Source: DASXAI01 sp963728985
GTDB lineage: Bacteria; Actinomycetota; Acidimicrobiia; Acidimicrobiales; Ilumatobacteraceae
NCBI GenBank assembly: GCA_963728985.1
Contig: CAVSME010000001.1
Coordinates: 496,001-560,000, forward strand
DNA length: 64,000 nt
Direction: 5' to 3'
Under the pieces are notes generated by a model. That model ran no database searches and was not told where the DNA came from. It saw only the letters and a program-made list of their open reading frames with translations. Positions 52,443 to 61,564 of the stretch are shown piece after piece. Position 1 is the stretch's first letter, and each line of letters opens with the position of its first letter. The position numbers and the translations under genes are program-made.

Positions 52443-53790
52443 TCAGGCCCCGCTCATGGTGACGTCGCGGATGACCAGGCTGACGCCGGCCGCGCTCATG
52501 GGCAGCCACTCCACGTCGGCGCCGACCTCCACCACGTCCTGGAGCATCCGCTGGATCGTGGAGCCGATGGTGAACTCGCGCACCGGGGCGCCCAGCTCGC
52601 CGCCGGCGATGAGCAGACCCGACGCCCCCGTGGAGAAGTCGCCCGAGACCGGGTTCACGCCCGAGTGGAGGCCCTGCACCATCTGGATGAGCACGCCGTC
52701 GTCGATGCCGGCGATGAGAATCCCGCTGGGGGCGGGACCCGGGAGTGAGGGACAGCGCCAGGCAGCCGCAGCCGGGCGTGCTCTTGAAGCCGCCCCGGGT
52801 GGCGTTGCCGGTGGACGCGGTGCCGCTTCGGCGCCCGCTGTAGGAGCTGTGCACGAAGCCCCGCAGCACGCCGCCGTCGATGAGGCTGGTGCGGCGGGTG
52901 GCGAGGCCCTCGCCGTCGAGCGGGGTGGCGCTGAAGGCCAGCGGGTTGGTGGCGTCGTCGACGAGCGTCACGATCGGCGCTGCGACCTGCTCACCGACGC
53001 GGTGGGCGAACAGCGACCGGCCCTTCAGCACCGACTCGCCGTTCAGCGTGGCCGACAGCACCCCGAGGAACTGCGCCGTGACGAAGGGGTCGAGGACAAC
53101 GGTGACCTTGCGGCTCGACGGTTTGGTGGCGCCCAGCATGCGCAGGGCCCGGTCGGCGGCATCGGCGGCCGCCTTCTCCAGCACGATCTCGGCCGGTTCC
53201 CGGCCCACGGAGAAGCCGAAGCCGGTCTGGGTCTCGTTGCCGTCGTCGGCCATCGTGCTCACCGACACGTAGCAGCCGGTGGCCCGGCCCGATGCGGCGA
53301 TGCCCGTCGACGTGGCCACCGCCGACTCGCCCAGCACGTCGGCGTAGTTGGCGTCCTCGACCCGGAGGCGAGCGTCGAGACCGAGGGTCAGCCGCTCGAG
53401 CTCCTTGGCCAGCGCCACCTTGTCCTCCGTGGCGAAGCCGTCGAGTGCGTCACGCCACAGCTCGACCGGGGCCGGCGTGACGCCGTCGGGCGTGGCCAGG
53501 CCGGCCCACTCGTCGGGCGTGCCGAAGGCGACGTTGTCGCGGGCGTCCGCCAGCACCTCGGCCAACGACGCCTCGTCGAGGGTGCCCGAGTAGGCGAAGC
53601 CGACCCGACCGTCCCTGATGACGCGCACGCCCACGCCCTCGACCTGCGCCGACGTGAGGTGCTCGATCTCGCCCTCGTAGACGCGCACGCTGGTCTCCCG
53701 CTCGCGCTCGACGAAGGCCTCGATCTGCTCACCCGGCTCGGCGCGAGCGGCCACCCGCTGGGCGATCTCGAGCAGCTGCTCCGCGGTCAT
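52443..53790 (-). CDS. tldE: TldE/PmbA-family metalloprotease subunit, apparent +1 frameshift
   Basis: About 448 residues after correction. The N-terminal part is EQIEAFVERERETSVRVYEGEIEHLTSAQVEGVGVRVIRDGRVGFAYSG; the C-terminal domain has GRSLFAHRVGEQVAAPIVTLVDD, DGEGLATRRTSLIDGGVLRGFVHSSYSGRR and STGNATRG. The main frame breaks in GCGCLALSLTPG; the true end (SGILIAGIDDGVLIQMVQGLHS...VIRDVTMSGA) lies one frame on. Removing one base in the G/C-rich stretch 52727-52744 joins them. TldE lacks the zinc site and partners TldD to degrade unfolded or modified peptides, such as RiPP leader peptides. The start overlaps the tldD stop (ATGA). Confidence 0.88.
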
Positions 53791-55178
53791 GCCGCGGTGC
53801 CCCCGATGGTGAGGGCCTTCACCCGCAACGTGGGTTGGCCGTCGCCCACCGGCACGCCCTGGCCGTCCTTGCCGCACGTGCCGGGGTTCCCCATGGCGAA
53901 GTCGTTGCCCAGCAGGTCGATGTCCTGCAGCACCTGCGGGCCGTTGCCGATCAGGTTGCCCTCGCGGATCGGGTCGGTGAGCTCGCCGTTCTCGATGAGG
54001 TAGGCCTCGGTCATGCCGAAGACGAAGTCGCCGGTGGCCGTGTTCACCTGGCCACCACCGAGCTGCGCCACGTACACACCGTGCTCGGTGGCCTTCACGA
54101 TGTCGGCCGGCTCCTCGTTGCCATTGAGCACGAACGTGTTGGTCATGCGCACCATGGGCAGGTGCTGGTAGCTCTGGCGGCGCCCGTTGCCGCTCTGGGC
54201 GTGGCCCTCCTTGCGGGAGCGGAGGAAGTCCCACATGTAGTCCGTCAGCACGCCGTCTTGGATGAGCACGTTGCGCTGGCCCGGATGGCCTTCGTCATCG
54301 ATGGCGATGGCGCCCCACTCGTCGGTCATGGTGCCGTCGTCCACGAGGGTGATCCAGGGCGCCGCCACCAGCTCGCCGACGCGACCCTTGAAGACGGAGG
54401 CACCCTTGCCCACGAGATCGGCCTCGAGGCCGTGGCCGCACGCCTCGTGGAAGAGCACGCCCCCGCTGCCCTGCTTGATCACGACCGGCACCTGCCCCGA
54501 CGGCGCCGGCCGGGCGTTCAGCTTGGTGATGGCGCGCTGGGCGGCCCGCCGGGCGAGGTCGTCGACGGCGTAGCGGTCGAACAGCTCGAACCCGATCGTG
54601 TTGCCGATGGACTCGTAGCCCGTCTGCATGCCGGCGTCGCCCGACGCCACGGCGCTGACCCGGAACAGCGTGCGCACCTGGTCGTCGGTGACCATCAGGC
54701 CGTCGCTGTTGGCCACGAGGATGTGCTTGCGGCTGTCGCCGTAGCCGGCTGACACCTGGACGATGGCGCCGCCGGCCGAGCGGGCGGCGTCGTCGGCCCG
54801 CAGCAGCAGCTCGACCTTGGTGGCCTTGGGCACCGAGTCGGGGAACGTCTCGACCGGGCTGACCGGGCGAACGTCACGCCGCGACAGGGCCACGACCTTG
54901 GCCCCGCCCCCGCCGGAACGGGCCGCCGCGGCAGCGGCCTCGGCCGCGGCGAGGAGGCCGCTCTCGGTGAGATCGGCCGTATGGGCGTAGCCCGTGGTCT
55001 CGCCGCTCACGACACGGATGCCGGCGCCGCGATCGCGCCCGGAGGTGACCTGCTCCACCTTGCCGTCGTCGAGGTAGGCCGACGAGGACCGCTTGTCCTC
55101 GGCGTACACCTCGGCGAACTCCGCTCCACCTCGGAGCGCCGACGACAACACCCGCTCGAGCACCGACTCTTCGATCAT
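53787..55178 (-). CDS. tldD: TldD-family metalloprotease
   Basis: 463 residues. The catalytic zinc motif HExxxH is present as FHEACGHGLEAD. Other family stretches are GKVEQVTSGRDRGAGIRVVSGETTGYAHT, GKGASVFKGRVGELVAAPWITLVDDGT, IDDEGHPGQRNVLIQDGVLTDYMWD and LGGGQVNTATGDFVFGMTEAYLIENGELTDPIREGNLIGNG. TldD forms a hetero-complex with TldE, whose gene follows with a four-base overlap. It digests unstructured peptides in the cytoplasm and in some bacteria matures microcin or RiPP precursors; no precursor peptide was seen nearby. Confidence 0.94.
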   Translation of the reverse strand: MIEESVLERVLSSALRGGAEFAEVYAEDKRSSSAYLDDGKVEQVTSGRDRGAGIRVVSGETTGYAHTADLTESGLLAAAEAAAAAARSGGGGAKVVALSRRDVRPVSPVETFPDSVPKATKVELLLRADDAARSAGGAIVQVSAGYGDSRKHILVANSDGLMVTDDQVRTLFRVSAVASGDAGMQTGYESIGNTIGFELFDRYAVDDLARRAAQRAITKLNARPAPSGQVPVVIKQGSGGVLFHEACGHGLEADLVGKGASVFKGRVGELVAAPWITLVDDGTMTDEWGAIAIDDEGHPGQRNVLIQDGVLTDYMWDFLRSRKEGHAQSGNGRRQSYQHLPMVRMTNTFVLNGNEEPADIVKATEHGVYVAQLGGGQVNTATGDFVFGMTEAYLIENGELTDPIREGNLIGNGPQVLQDIDLLGNDFAMGNPGTCGKDGQGVPVGDGQPTLRVKALTIGGTAA

Positions 55179-55249
55179 CCCTGCACGCTACCGAGCGGAG
55201 AGGTGACTCTCCTTGGACGGCGCGGGGTCGGCGCAATAATGTCGTCCAG

Positions 55250-55627
55250 ATGCCGCTCCTGGCAGGCCGGACCGCCTCTGTCACGCTGGTGGTGCAAGAC
55301 ACGGACACCGCGGTCGCGCTCCGATCTGGCGATGTCCCGGTGCTCGGCACGCCCCGGGTGCTCGCGCTGGCCGAAGAAGCCTCGGTGAAGGTGGTCGAGG
55401 GCACCCTGGCCGCCGGCCAGACCACCGTGGGCATGCGCGTGCAGCTCGACCACCTCCAGCCCACACGGGTCGGCACGACGGTCGTGGCCGAGGCCACGCT
55501 GGAGAAGATGGAGGGGCGGCGGCTCACCTTCACCGTGTCGGTGACCGACAAGTGGGGGCTGATCGCCGTGGCCAAGCTGACCCGGGTGATCGTCGAGGTG
55601 GAGCCCTTCCTCGAGAAGGCGCACTGA
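55250..55627 (+). CDS. Hotdog-fold thioesterase (FlK-like)
   Basis: 125 residues. The fold begins with SVTLVVQDTDTAVALRSGDVPVLGTPRVLALAEEASVKVVEG and continues TTVGMRVQLDHLQPTRVGTTVVAEATLEKMEGRRLTFTVSVTD. Candidate catalytic residues are the Glu of LAEEA, the Thr of QTTVG and the His of LDHLQP, as in fluoroacetyl-CoA thioesterase FlK relatives. It hydrolyses an acyl-CoA; there is no sign that fluoroacetate is the substrate. It diverges from tldD over a 71-base gap and overlaps the next gene (TGATG). Confidence 0.85.
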   Translation: MPLLAGRTASVTLVVQDTDTAVALRSGDVPVLGTPRVLALAEEASVKVVEGTLAAGQTTVGMRVQLDHLQPTRVGTTVVAEATLEKMEGRRLTFTVSVTDKWGLIAVAKLTRVIVEVEPFLEKAH

Positions 55628-56163
55628 TGCGACGCCGCATCTGGGCGGCGTCCCTCCTGGTGGCCCTGGCCAGTTGCAGCAGCGGTTCGTCGACATCGTC
55701 GTCCACGACGGCCGCCGGTGCCGTGACCTCGACGCCGACCCGGCCGAGCGCCAGCGTGTCGGCCACTACGAGGCCCAGCGCCGCCGCCACCACCACCACC
55801 CGTCCTGCCACCAGCAGGCCGGCGGCGGTCACCACCATCGAGGAAGTCACCAGCAGCGTGGCGCCCGGCCCGTCCACCACCAACGTGCCCGCCGGCCCGT
55901 GCGACGCGGCCATCCTCCTGGCCGCCGCCGAGCTGGCCTTCGGCCCGCTCCCGGAGGGCTCCTCGGCCACCGACCCGCGTTGCGTGGAGAACTTCGCCAC
56001 GGCGGTGCTCACCGCACCAGGACAGGACAACGCCCTCGCCGTCTTCGACAACCCCGAGGGCGAGTGGATCGGCCGCAACCTCGGCACCGATCAGGTCTGC
56101 TCCGGCGCCGACGTCCCACTCGACTTCTACGGCCCGCTCGGCTGCGGCCCGTGGGAAGGGTGA
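55627..56163 (+). CDS. Small lipoprotein of unknown function
   Basis: 178 residues. The lipoprotein signal ends in LLVALASC (cysteine near residue 17), followed by a long Ser/Thr/Pro-rich linker (about 18-90). The C-terminal domain of about 85 residues contains four cysteines (PCDAAIL, RCVENFA, QVCSGAD, LGCGPWEG) that could form two disulfides. No family was recognised. Its ATG overlaps the thioesterase stop, so it is co-expressed, and it is 63 bases before the PAP2 gene. Confidence 0.75.
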   Translation: MRRRIWAASLLVALASCSSGSSTSSSTTAAGAVTSTPTRPSASVSATTRPSAAATTTTRPATSRPAAVTTIEEVTSSVAPGPSTTNVPAGPCDAAILLAAAELAFGPLPEGSSATDPRCVENFATAVLTAPGQDNALAVFDNPEGEWIGRNLGTDQVCSGADVPLDFYGPLGCGPWEG

Positions 56164-56226
56164 CGGCCGGCAACCGCCGGCCACGGTCGCGCCAGATCGA
56201 AGTCACCTGGCCCTAATCTCCCCGCC

Positions 56227-57075
56227 ATGCGCGCTGACGAAGAGGCTCCCTCGGTCGCGCCCCGGCGCCGGCCCCGGCTCTGGTTCCAGATCGTGCTGAT
56301 GGCGGCGTTCTACGGCATCTACAGCTACGCCCGGAACCTCTTCGGCTCCGCCCTCGTGGACGAGGGCCAGGCGCCCGAGCACGCCTTCAACAACGCCCTG
56401 CGCATCATCGACGCCGAGAAGTTCCTGCACATCTTCCACGAGGCCACCATCCAGAGCTGGTTCCTCGGGTCGGACCTGTTCATCCGGTTCTGGAACGTCT
56501 ACTACGGCACCTTCCACTTCGTGGTGACGTTGGCGGCGTTCTTCTGGCTGTACTTGCGCGCCCCGGCGCGGTTCACGCAGTGGCGCAACGTGCTGGCCTT
56601 CACCACCGGGCTGGCCATCGTGGGCTTCTCGATGTTCCCGCTCATGCCGCCCCGGCTGCTCGACGCCGGCCCTCCGTACGGTGGCGCCGCCCTGGCGCAG
56701 CAGCACAACGTGGGGCCGTACGGGTTCGAGGACACCCTGGCCGAGGTCGGCGGCCTGTGGTCGTTCGACTCGGGCACCGTCGCCAAGATCTCGAACCAGT
56801 ACGCCGCCATGCCGAGCCTGCACATCGCCTGGTCGCTGTGGTGCACGTGCGCGCTGTGGCCGCTCATGCGGCGCCGGTGGGCCCGGTTCCTGCTCGTCTT
56901 GTACCCGCTGGCGACGCTGTTCTGCATCGTGGTGACGGCCAACCACTACTTCCTCGACGCCTTCGGCGGGATCGTGTGCCTCGCCATCGGCTACCTCGCC
57001 GGGACGGCGCTCGATACCTGGTGGCACGAGCGCCGTCCTTCGGTGCGGCGCGTCAACGCGCCGTCGATGTCCTAG
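56227..57075 (+). CDS. PAP2-family membrane phosphatase/phosphotransferase
   Basis: 282 residues. About six membrane helices are visible, with the PAP2 catalytic motifs near the C-terminus: MPSLHIAWSLW (the SxxH part) and ANHYFLDAFGGIV (HxxxxD). The first motif is replaced by WRNVLAFTTGLAIVGFSMFPLMPPRLL, which is like the inositol-phosphoceramide synthase/AUR1-type branch (PAP2_3). It therefore probably acts on lipid headgroups at the outer membrane face. Its stop overlaps the convergent LPXTG gene by four bases. Confidence 0.87.
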   Translation: MRADEEAPSVAPRRRPRLWFQIVLMAAFYGIYSYARNLFGSALVDEGQAPEHAFNNALRIIDAEKFLHIFHEATIQSWFLGSDLFIRFWNVYYGTFHFVVTLAAFFWLYLRAPARFTQWRNVLAFTTGLAIVGFSMFPLMPPRLLDAGPPYGGAALAQQHNVGPYGFEDTLAEVGGLWSFDSGTVAKISNQYAAMPSLHIAWSLWCTCALWPLMRRRWARFLLVLYPLATLFCIVVTANHYFLDAFGGIVCLAIGYLAGTALDTWWHERRPSVRRVNAPSMS

Positions 57076-58396
57076 CTGGCTCGCCGGCGGGTGATGGCGA
57101 CCAAGGCGGCGCCGATCGGCACCAGCACCAAGCCGAACAGCAGGAGCGGCGTGGCGTCAGACGAGCCCGTGGCCGGCAGCGTGTTCGGGATGGTGATGGG
57201 CAGCGTGTCCGGCGGGGCCGTGGGCGGCACGATGGACGTGTCCGCCGGCGGGATCGTGGTGGTCGGCGGCAGCGTCGTCGTGGTCGGCGGCTGGGGTGGC
57301 GTGTTCGTGATGGTGAACAGGCACGGACCGGCAGCCGGGCAGGTGATGTACTTGCTGGACATGCCCACCGGGAAGGTGATGTCTACCGTGTTCCCCGGGA
57401 AATCGGTCTCGGTCACCGTGAGGAGACTGTCGGGGGTGACGAGCAGCCCACCCTGCGGCACATTCGGAGCGTTGATGTCCGCGTAGTTGCACGTGAACGC
57501 ACCGTTGGCCACGCTGCACGTGGCGGTGCTGATCACCGTGAGGTTGGTCTGGCTGAGGGAACTGGTCACCGTGAGCACGAAGCCCGGCGGCACGTTCACC
57601 GGCGGCACGTTGCCGGTACCGACCCACTGCTTGTCGATCACGATGCGCTGGCCCGGCGCGCACGGCATGGCCCCATTGGCCGCGTCGATCAGCATGTTCG
57701 GCGGGTTCGGGTTGAAGGTGCCAAGGCCCGCGGCGTTGGCGTCCATCCGGTTCTGAGGCTGGTAGTAGGAGCCGTGCGGACCGACCGTCTCCAGCGGGCC
57801 GCCGATCACGACGTCGAGCTGGTAGCCGCACACCACGTTGAGCTGCGGAATCGTGTTCGACAGCTCGAAGCCACCGGCCACCGCGGCACGACTCGGCGCC
57901 TGAGCTGTAGCAGAACGGGAAGCCGTACGGGCCATTCGGCTCGTGGACCAGGGACTGATCGTCCGCGAGGTCGAAGAACGCGCGATTGGTGGCCTTCAGC
58001 GGGAAGCTGATGGGCAGGGACTCACAGCCTTGCGTCCAGCCCGTCCACCGAATCACGACCTCATCGCCCACTTGGACCTGGGCTTGAAGGCGACGCAGGG
58101 AGCGCGCCGTGGCGAAGGTGCCGCCGGGCCCGGGATCGACGAACGGCGCCACATTGGGCGCCCCGGCTCGCCGGATGAAGGCCCGGTAGCCCTGCAGTAC
58201 GCCCGTACCCCCGGCCCCGCCCGTGCAGCTGGTGGGCACGGCATCCGCAGGCGGATACGCTGCATAGTCGGAGTTCACCACCGGGGGCGGCGCTGCGCTC
58301 GCGACCTGCGTCAAGGCGTCGTATGAAATCAGCCCGAGCGCGGTAAGAATCGACCGCGCCCGCGATCCGTACGAGGCGTGTCCGTGTCCTGGCCAT
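57072..58396 (-). CDS. Secreted LPXTG-type surface protein, two apparent +1 frameshifts
   Basis: About 440 residues after correction. Start: ATG 58396 with GGAGGG upstream (MARTRTRLVRIAG). Removing one base from the CCC at 58359-58361 gives a signal peptide (LTALGLISYDALTQVASA), then an extracellular domain (TSCTGGAGGTGVLQGYRAFIRRAG...VIRWTGWTQGC). A second extra base between about 57885 and 57915 is needed to continue into FELSNTIPQLNVVCGYQLDVVIGG. The C-terminus has a Pro/Thr-rich linker (PPTTTTLPPTTTIPP), the sorting motif LPATG, a hydrophobic helix and RRR. Sortase should link it to the cell wall. Cysteine pairs suggest disulfides. The ligand is unknown. Confidence 0.75.
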
Positions 58397-58581
58397 GGTG
58401 ACCGGCCCTCCTTATGGCATCGACTACCGCCCGCTGCGGCGTGCGTCGAGGCTTTGTCGGCCCCTCCCGCCAATAGCGGCGTTACCATAGCGCACGGTCG
58501 CATCGGCACGTGCGGACGATGCTCTCGACGCCCTTGCCCGGCCAGCCAGCTCGTTCGACGAGGGGTATCGTCGGCGTCCTG

Positions 58582-60456
58582 ATGCTCCTCGACTCGATCA
58601 ACGAGCCTGCCGACCTCCGGACGCTCAGCTACCAGGAGCTCGACGAGCTCGCCGGCGAGCTCCGCGACTTCATCGTGCAGTCCGTCGCCAAGTCCAGCGG
58701 CCACCTCGGCTCCAACCTCGGCGCGGTCGAGCTCACCCTCGCCCTCCACCGGGTGTTCGAGTCGCCGACCGATGCCGTCTTGTGGGACACCGGCCACCAG
58801 GCCTACGTGCACAAGATCATCACCGGGCGCCAAGCCGGCTTCGATCAGCTGCGCCAGGCCGGCGGCCTGTCCGGCTACCCCAGCCGCGCCGAGTCCGAGC
58901 ACGACTTCGTGGAGAACAGCCACGCGTCCACGATCCTGTCGTACGCCTACGGGCTCGCCGTCGCGCGCGACAACGGGGCCGACCCCGACCGCCGCCACAT
59001 CGTCGCCGTCATCGGCGACGGCTCGATGACCGGCGGCATGGCCTACGAGGCGCTGAACAACCTCGGTCACTCCGACCGCAAGGTCATCATCGTCCTCAAC
59101 GACAACGGCCGCTCGTACGCCCCGACGGTCTCGCGCCTGTCGGAGAGCCTCAAGCAGATTCGGCTCAACCCGGTGTACATGCGCCGCCAACGTCGCCTGC
59201 AGGATCTCGTGCGCGAGATGCCGCTCGTCGGTCGCCAGGCCGAGCGGGGCATGGACGCCATGAAGGCGGCCATCCGCGAGTACTTCCAACCGCCAGCGTT
59301 CTTCGAGTCACTGGGCGTGCGCTACGCCGGCCCGGTCGACGGGCACGACATCGAGGAGCTCGAGCGCGCCCTGCGCAACGCCACGGAGTTCGAGGACCCG
59401 ATCGTCGTGCACGTCCTCACCCAGAAGGGTCGGGGCTTCCCGCCCGCCGAGGACGACGACGAGAAGCACCTCCACGATGCGCCCGTATTCGATCCGGCGA
59501 CCGGTCCGCCGAAGTGGATGCCCACGGGTTACACGCAGGCGTTCGCCGAAGCGGTGCTGAAGGAGGCCGAGCACCACAGCGACCTCGTCGCCATCACGGC
59601 GGCGATGCCCGGCCCCACCGGCCTACTGCCGTTCCAGGACCGCTTCCCCGACCGCTTCTTCGATGTCGGCATCGCCGAGCAGCACGCCGTCACCGGCGCC
59701 GCCGGCATGGCCATGGGCGGGCTGCGGCCGGTGGTGGCGATCTACTCGACGTTCCTCAACCGGGCCTGGGATCAGGTCGTCTACGACGTCGCGCTGCACC
59801 GTCTGCCGGTGGTGTTCTGCCTCGACCGCGCCGGCATCACCGGCGACGACGGTCCGTCGCATCACGGCATCTACGACCTCGCGCTGCTCACCAAGGTGCC
59901 GGGGATGACGGTCATGGCGCCGTCGTCGGCCCAGGAGCTGCACCAGATGCTCCACGACGCACTCGAGCTCTGCGACGGGCCCGTCGCCATCCGGTACCCC
60001 AAGGGCCAGGCCCGCCAGGTCGACGACCTCGAGGTGGGGCGCGGTTTCACCGCTCGCCAGATGCGGGCGGGCAACGGGCGGGTGTGCGTGCTGGCCCTGG
60101 GCAAGCTCGTCGGCAACGCCGAGCGGGCCGTCGCCACGCTGGTCGACGAGGGCGTCGACGTCACCCTGTGGGACATCCGCGTCGCCAAGCCCCTCGATCC
60201 GGCGATGATCGCCGACGCCGCCCGCCACGATGTCGTGGTGACGGCGGAAGACGGCATCCGCGAGGGAGGCGTCGGCGCCCTCGTGGTCGAGGCCATCGAG
60301 CGGGTGTGCCACGACGAGCACCACGCGTCACCGCGCGTCGACGTGCTGGGCGTGCCGGTCGAGTTCATCGCCCACGGCCCGCCCGACCGCATCCTCGCCC
60401 GCCTCGGCCTCGACGCCGACGGCATCGCCGCCACGATCCGCGCCGCCCTCGCCTGA
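58582..60456 (+). CDS. dxs: 1-deoxy-D-xylulose-5-phosphate synthase
   Basis: 624 residues from ATG 58582. Thiamine-diphosphate motifs are GHLGSNLGAVELTLALHRVFESP, VIGDGSMTGGMAYEALNN (GDG...NN), and DVGIAEQHAVTGAAGMA with the cofactor-activating Glu. The transketolase pyrimidine-binding and C-terminal domains are complete (DRAGITGDDGPSHHGIYDLALL; VDVLGVPVEFIAHG). It is the first committed enzyme of the MEP isoprenoid pathway. Promoter elements were not recognised in 58397-58581. A palindromic repeat follows directly after the stop. Confidence 0.96.
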   Translation: MLLDSINEPADLRTLSYQELDELAGELRDFIVQSVAKSSGHLGSNLGAVELTLALHRVFESPTDAVLWDTGHQAYVHKIITGRQAGFDQLRQAGGLSGYPSRAESEHDFVENSHASTILSYAYGLAVARDNGADPDRRHIVAVIGDGSMTGGMAYEALNNLGHSDRKVIIVLNDNGRSYAPTVSRLSESLKQIRLNPVYMRRQRRLQDLVREMPLVGRQAERGMDAMKAAIREYFQPPAFFESLGVRYAGPVDGHDIEELERALRNATEFEDPIVVHVLTQKGRGFPPAEDDDEKHLHDAPVFDPATGPPKWMPTGYTQAFAEAVLKEAEHHSDLVAITAAMPGPTGLLPFQDRFPDRFFDVGIAEQHAVTGAAGMAMGGLRPVVAIYSTFLNRAWDQVVYDVALHRLPVVFCLDRAGITGDDGPSHHGIYDLALLTKVPGMTVMAPSSAQELHQMLHDALELCDGPVAIRYPKGQARQVDDLEVGRGFTARQMRAGNGRVCVLALGKLVGNAERAVATLVDEGVDVTLWDIRVAKPLDPAMIADAARHDVVVTAEDGIREGGVGALVVEAIERVCHDEHHASPRVDVLGVPVEFIAHGPPDRILARLGLDADGIAATIRAALA

Positions 60457-60462
60457 CCCGCC

Positions 60463-60535
60463 CAACATTGGGTGCCGATCCCGTCATGGGTGCGAGTACA
60501 CCCGCCTGACGGGTGATCTCGCACCCATTGCCGGG
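60463..60535 (-). repeat. Nested palindromic repeat, copy B (reverse orientation)
   Basis: It fills the gap between the convergent dxs and nuclease-like genes and touches the stop codon of the latter (60536). On the minus strand it reads ATGGGTGCGAGATC, a GC-rich centre, CTCGCACCCATGACG, GGATCGGCACCCAATG, matching copy A in order and spacing. It has the inner arm pair and one outer arm. Here it could also act as a bidirectional terminator. Confidence 0.85.
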
Positions 60536-61444
60536 TCACGGCCGCCGCGCCACCGCATCAGCGATCCGGCCCGCTACCCACGCGGGTCGGTGCGTCACCT
60601 GGTGCCAGGTGAACCGCAGCACGATCCAGCCGGCAGCGGTTAGCTCCGCGTCGCGCTCGCGATCGGCCTCGAACGCCCGGCGGCTGCTGTGATGAGCCCA
60701 CCCGTCGACCTCGATGTCGATGCGGTGCTCCACCAGTGCGAAGTCGAGCTCGTAGGCGCGGCTCGGGGTCCACACCAGGTGGTGGAACGTCGCCGGCGGC
60801 AGACGATTGGTGTGCAGCAAGCGGCTCATGGCGACCTCGAGGGCGCTGTCGGGCGGCTCGTCAGCCAACCGCCAATCGTCGAGGACGATCCGTAGGACAC
60901 CGACCCCGCGGCGCCCGGGTCGGGCGTGCCCTGCCATCGCCCGGCGCACCGCACCGAGCCGCAGGTAGCGACGGATCAGGAACTCCTCGAGCACCGAGGC
61001 CACGATCGCCGGCCCGGCGACGGTCCCGATGTCGAGCACGGTGCGCAGTGGATCCGTCGTCGGAACGCCACGGCGGACGACGCGATGCAGGCCGGTGAGG
61101 TTGCGCGGCCGGTGGAGGCGAACGCCCTCCAGCCGCAGTCCTCGCTTCCGATCGAGCACGGTCAGGTCGACGGGAGCAGTCCCCGGCAGGTCGGCTCCCC
61201 ACAGCCACGCCGCGCTGAGGTGGGACATGAGCGAGCCGTCGCCGGCAGCCAGGATCGCGGCGTGCATGGCGTGGATCGGCGTCGGTGGGATCACCGCGAG
61301 GCGTGACACGCCCGGATGCACCCGCACCAGGGGACCATCGTCGTGCAGGCGATCCCACGTCGATCGGCTCCGCCCCGCTTCCAGGAACCGCTCAACGGTG
61401 ATGTGGTGGAACGCGTCCACGAGGGTCAGCACGTCGGTGGTCAT
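60536..61444 (-). CDS. AbiEi-like/DUF559 nuclease-fold protein
   Basis: 302 residues from ATG 61444. The N-terminal segment (about 5-60, VDAFHHITVERFLEAGRSRSTWDRLHDDG...RVHPGVSRLA) resembles the winged-helix DNA-binding domain of AbiEi-type antitoxins. The C-terminal part (about 200-300) is a DUF559/Vsr-like PD-(D/E)xK nuclease fold: D200-x-x-E203, D234 in YELDFALVEHRIDIEVDGWAHH, E245, D247, then WIVLRFTWHQV. This combination is common and often multicopy in actinobacteria, and its function is unsettled. Inverted copies of the palindromic repeat lie at both ends (60463-60535 touching the stop; 61480-61547, 35 bases before the start). Confidence 0.8.
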   Translation of the reverse strand: MTTDVLTLVDAFHHITVERFLEAGRSRSTWDRLHDDGPLVRVHPGVSRLAVIPPTPIHAMHAAILAAGDGSLMSHLSAAWLWGADLPGTAPVDLTVLDRKRGLRLEGVRLHRPRNLTGLHRVVRRGVPTTDPLRTVLDIGTVAGPAIVASVLEEFLIRRYLRLGAVRRAMAGHARPGRRGVGVLRIVLDDWRLADEPPDSALEVAMSRLLHTNRLPPATFHHLVWTPSRAYELDFALVEHRIDIEVDGWAHHSSRRAFEADRERDAELTAAGWIVLRFTWHQVTHRPAWVAGRIADAVARRP

Positions 61445-61479
61445 GCACGAGGTGTGTGCCTGAGGCGGCGGCGAGCGGA

Positions 61480-61547
61480 ATGGGTGCGGTTCCACGCACC
61501 TGGCGGGTCGTCTCGCACCCATGAGCCGATTCGCACCCAACGTTGGG
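61480..61547 (+). repeat. Nested palindromic repeat, copy C
   Basis: ATGGGTGCGG (61480-61489) and TCTCGCACCCAT (61511-61522) form the inner arms; GAGCCGATTCGCACCCAACG (61523-61542) is the right outer arm. It has the same orientation as copy A and opposite to copy B. It lies in the divergent gap between the nuclease-like gene and the small zinc-ribbon gene, where a terminator would make no sense, so the element is more likely a mobile or nuclease-linked repeat. Confidence 0.85.
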
Positions 61548-61564
61548 GGATCGGGCATGATCGG

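Noticed and set aside
53787..56163. A RiPP cluster around tldD/tldE
   Set aside because: No small precursor-like peptide, radical SAM maturase or YcaO gene was found next to the pair. The neighbours are an HNH gene and a thioesterase.
57157..59289. A 710-codon open frame crossing from dxs antisense into the LPXTG gene
   Set aside because: Its first half is antisense to dxs. Only the part corresponding to the LPXTG protein (about 57905-58350) is real, and it belongs to a frameshifted gene with its own start at 58396.
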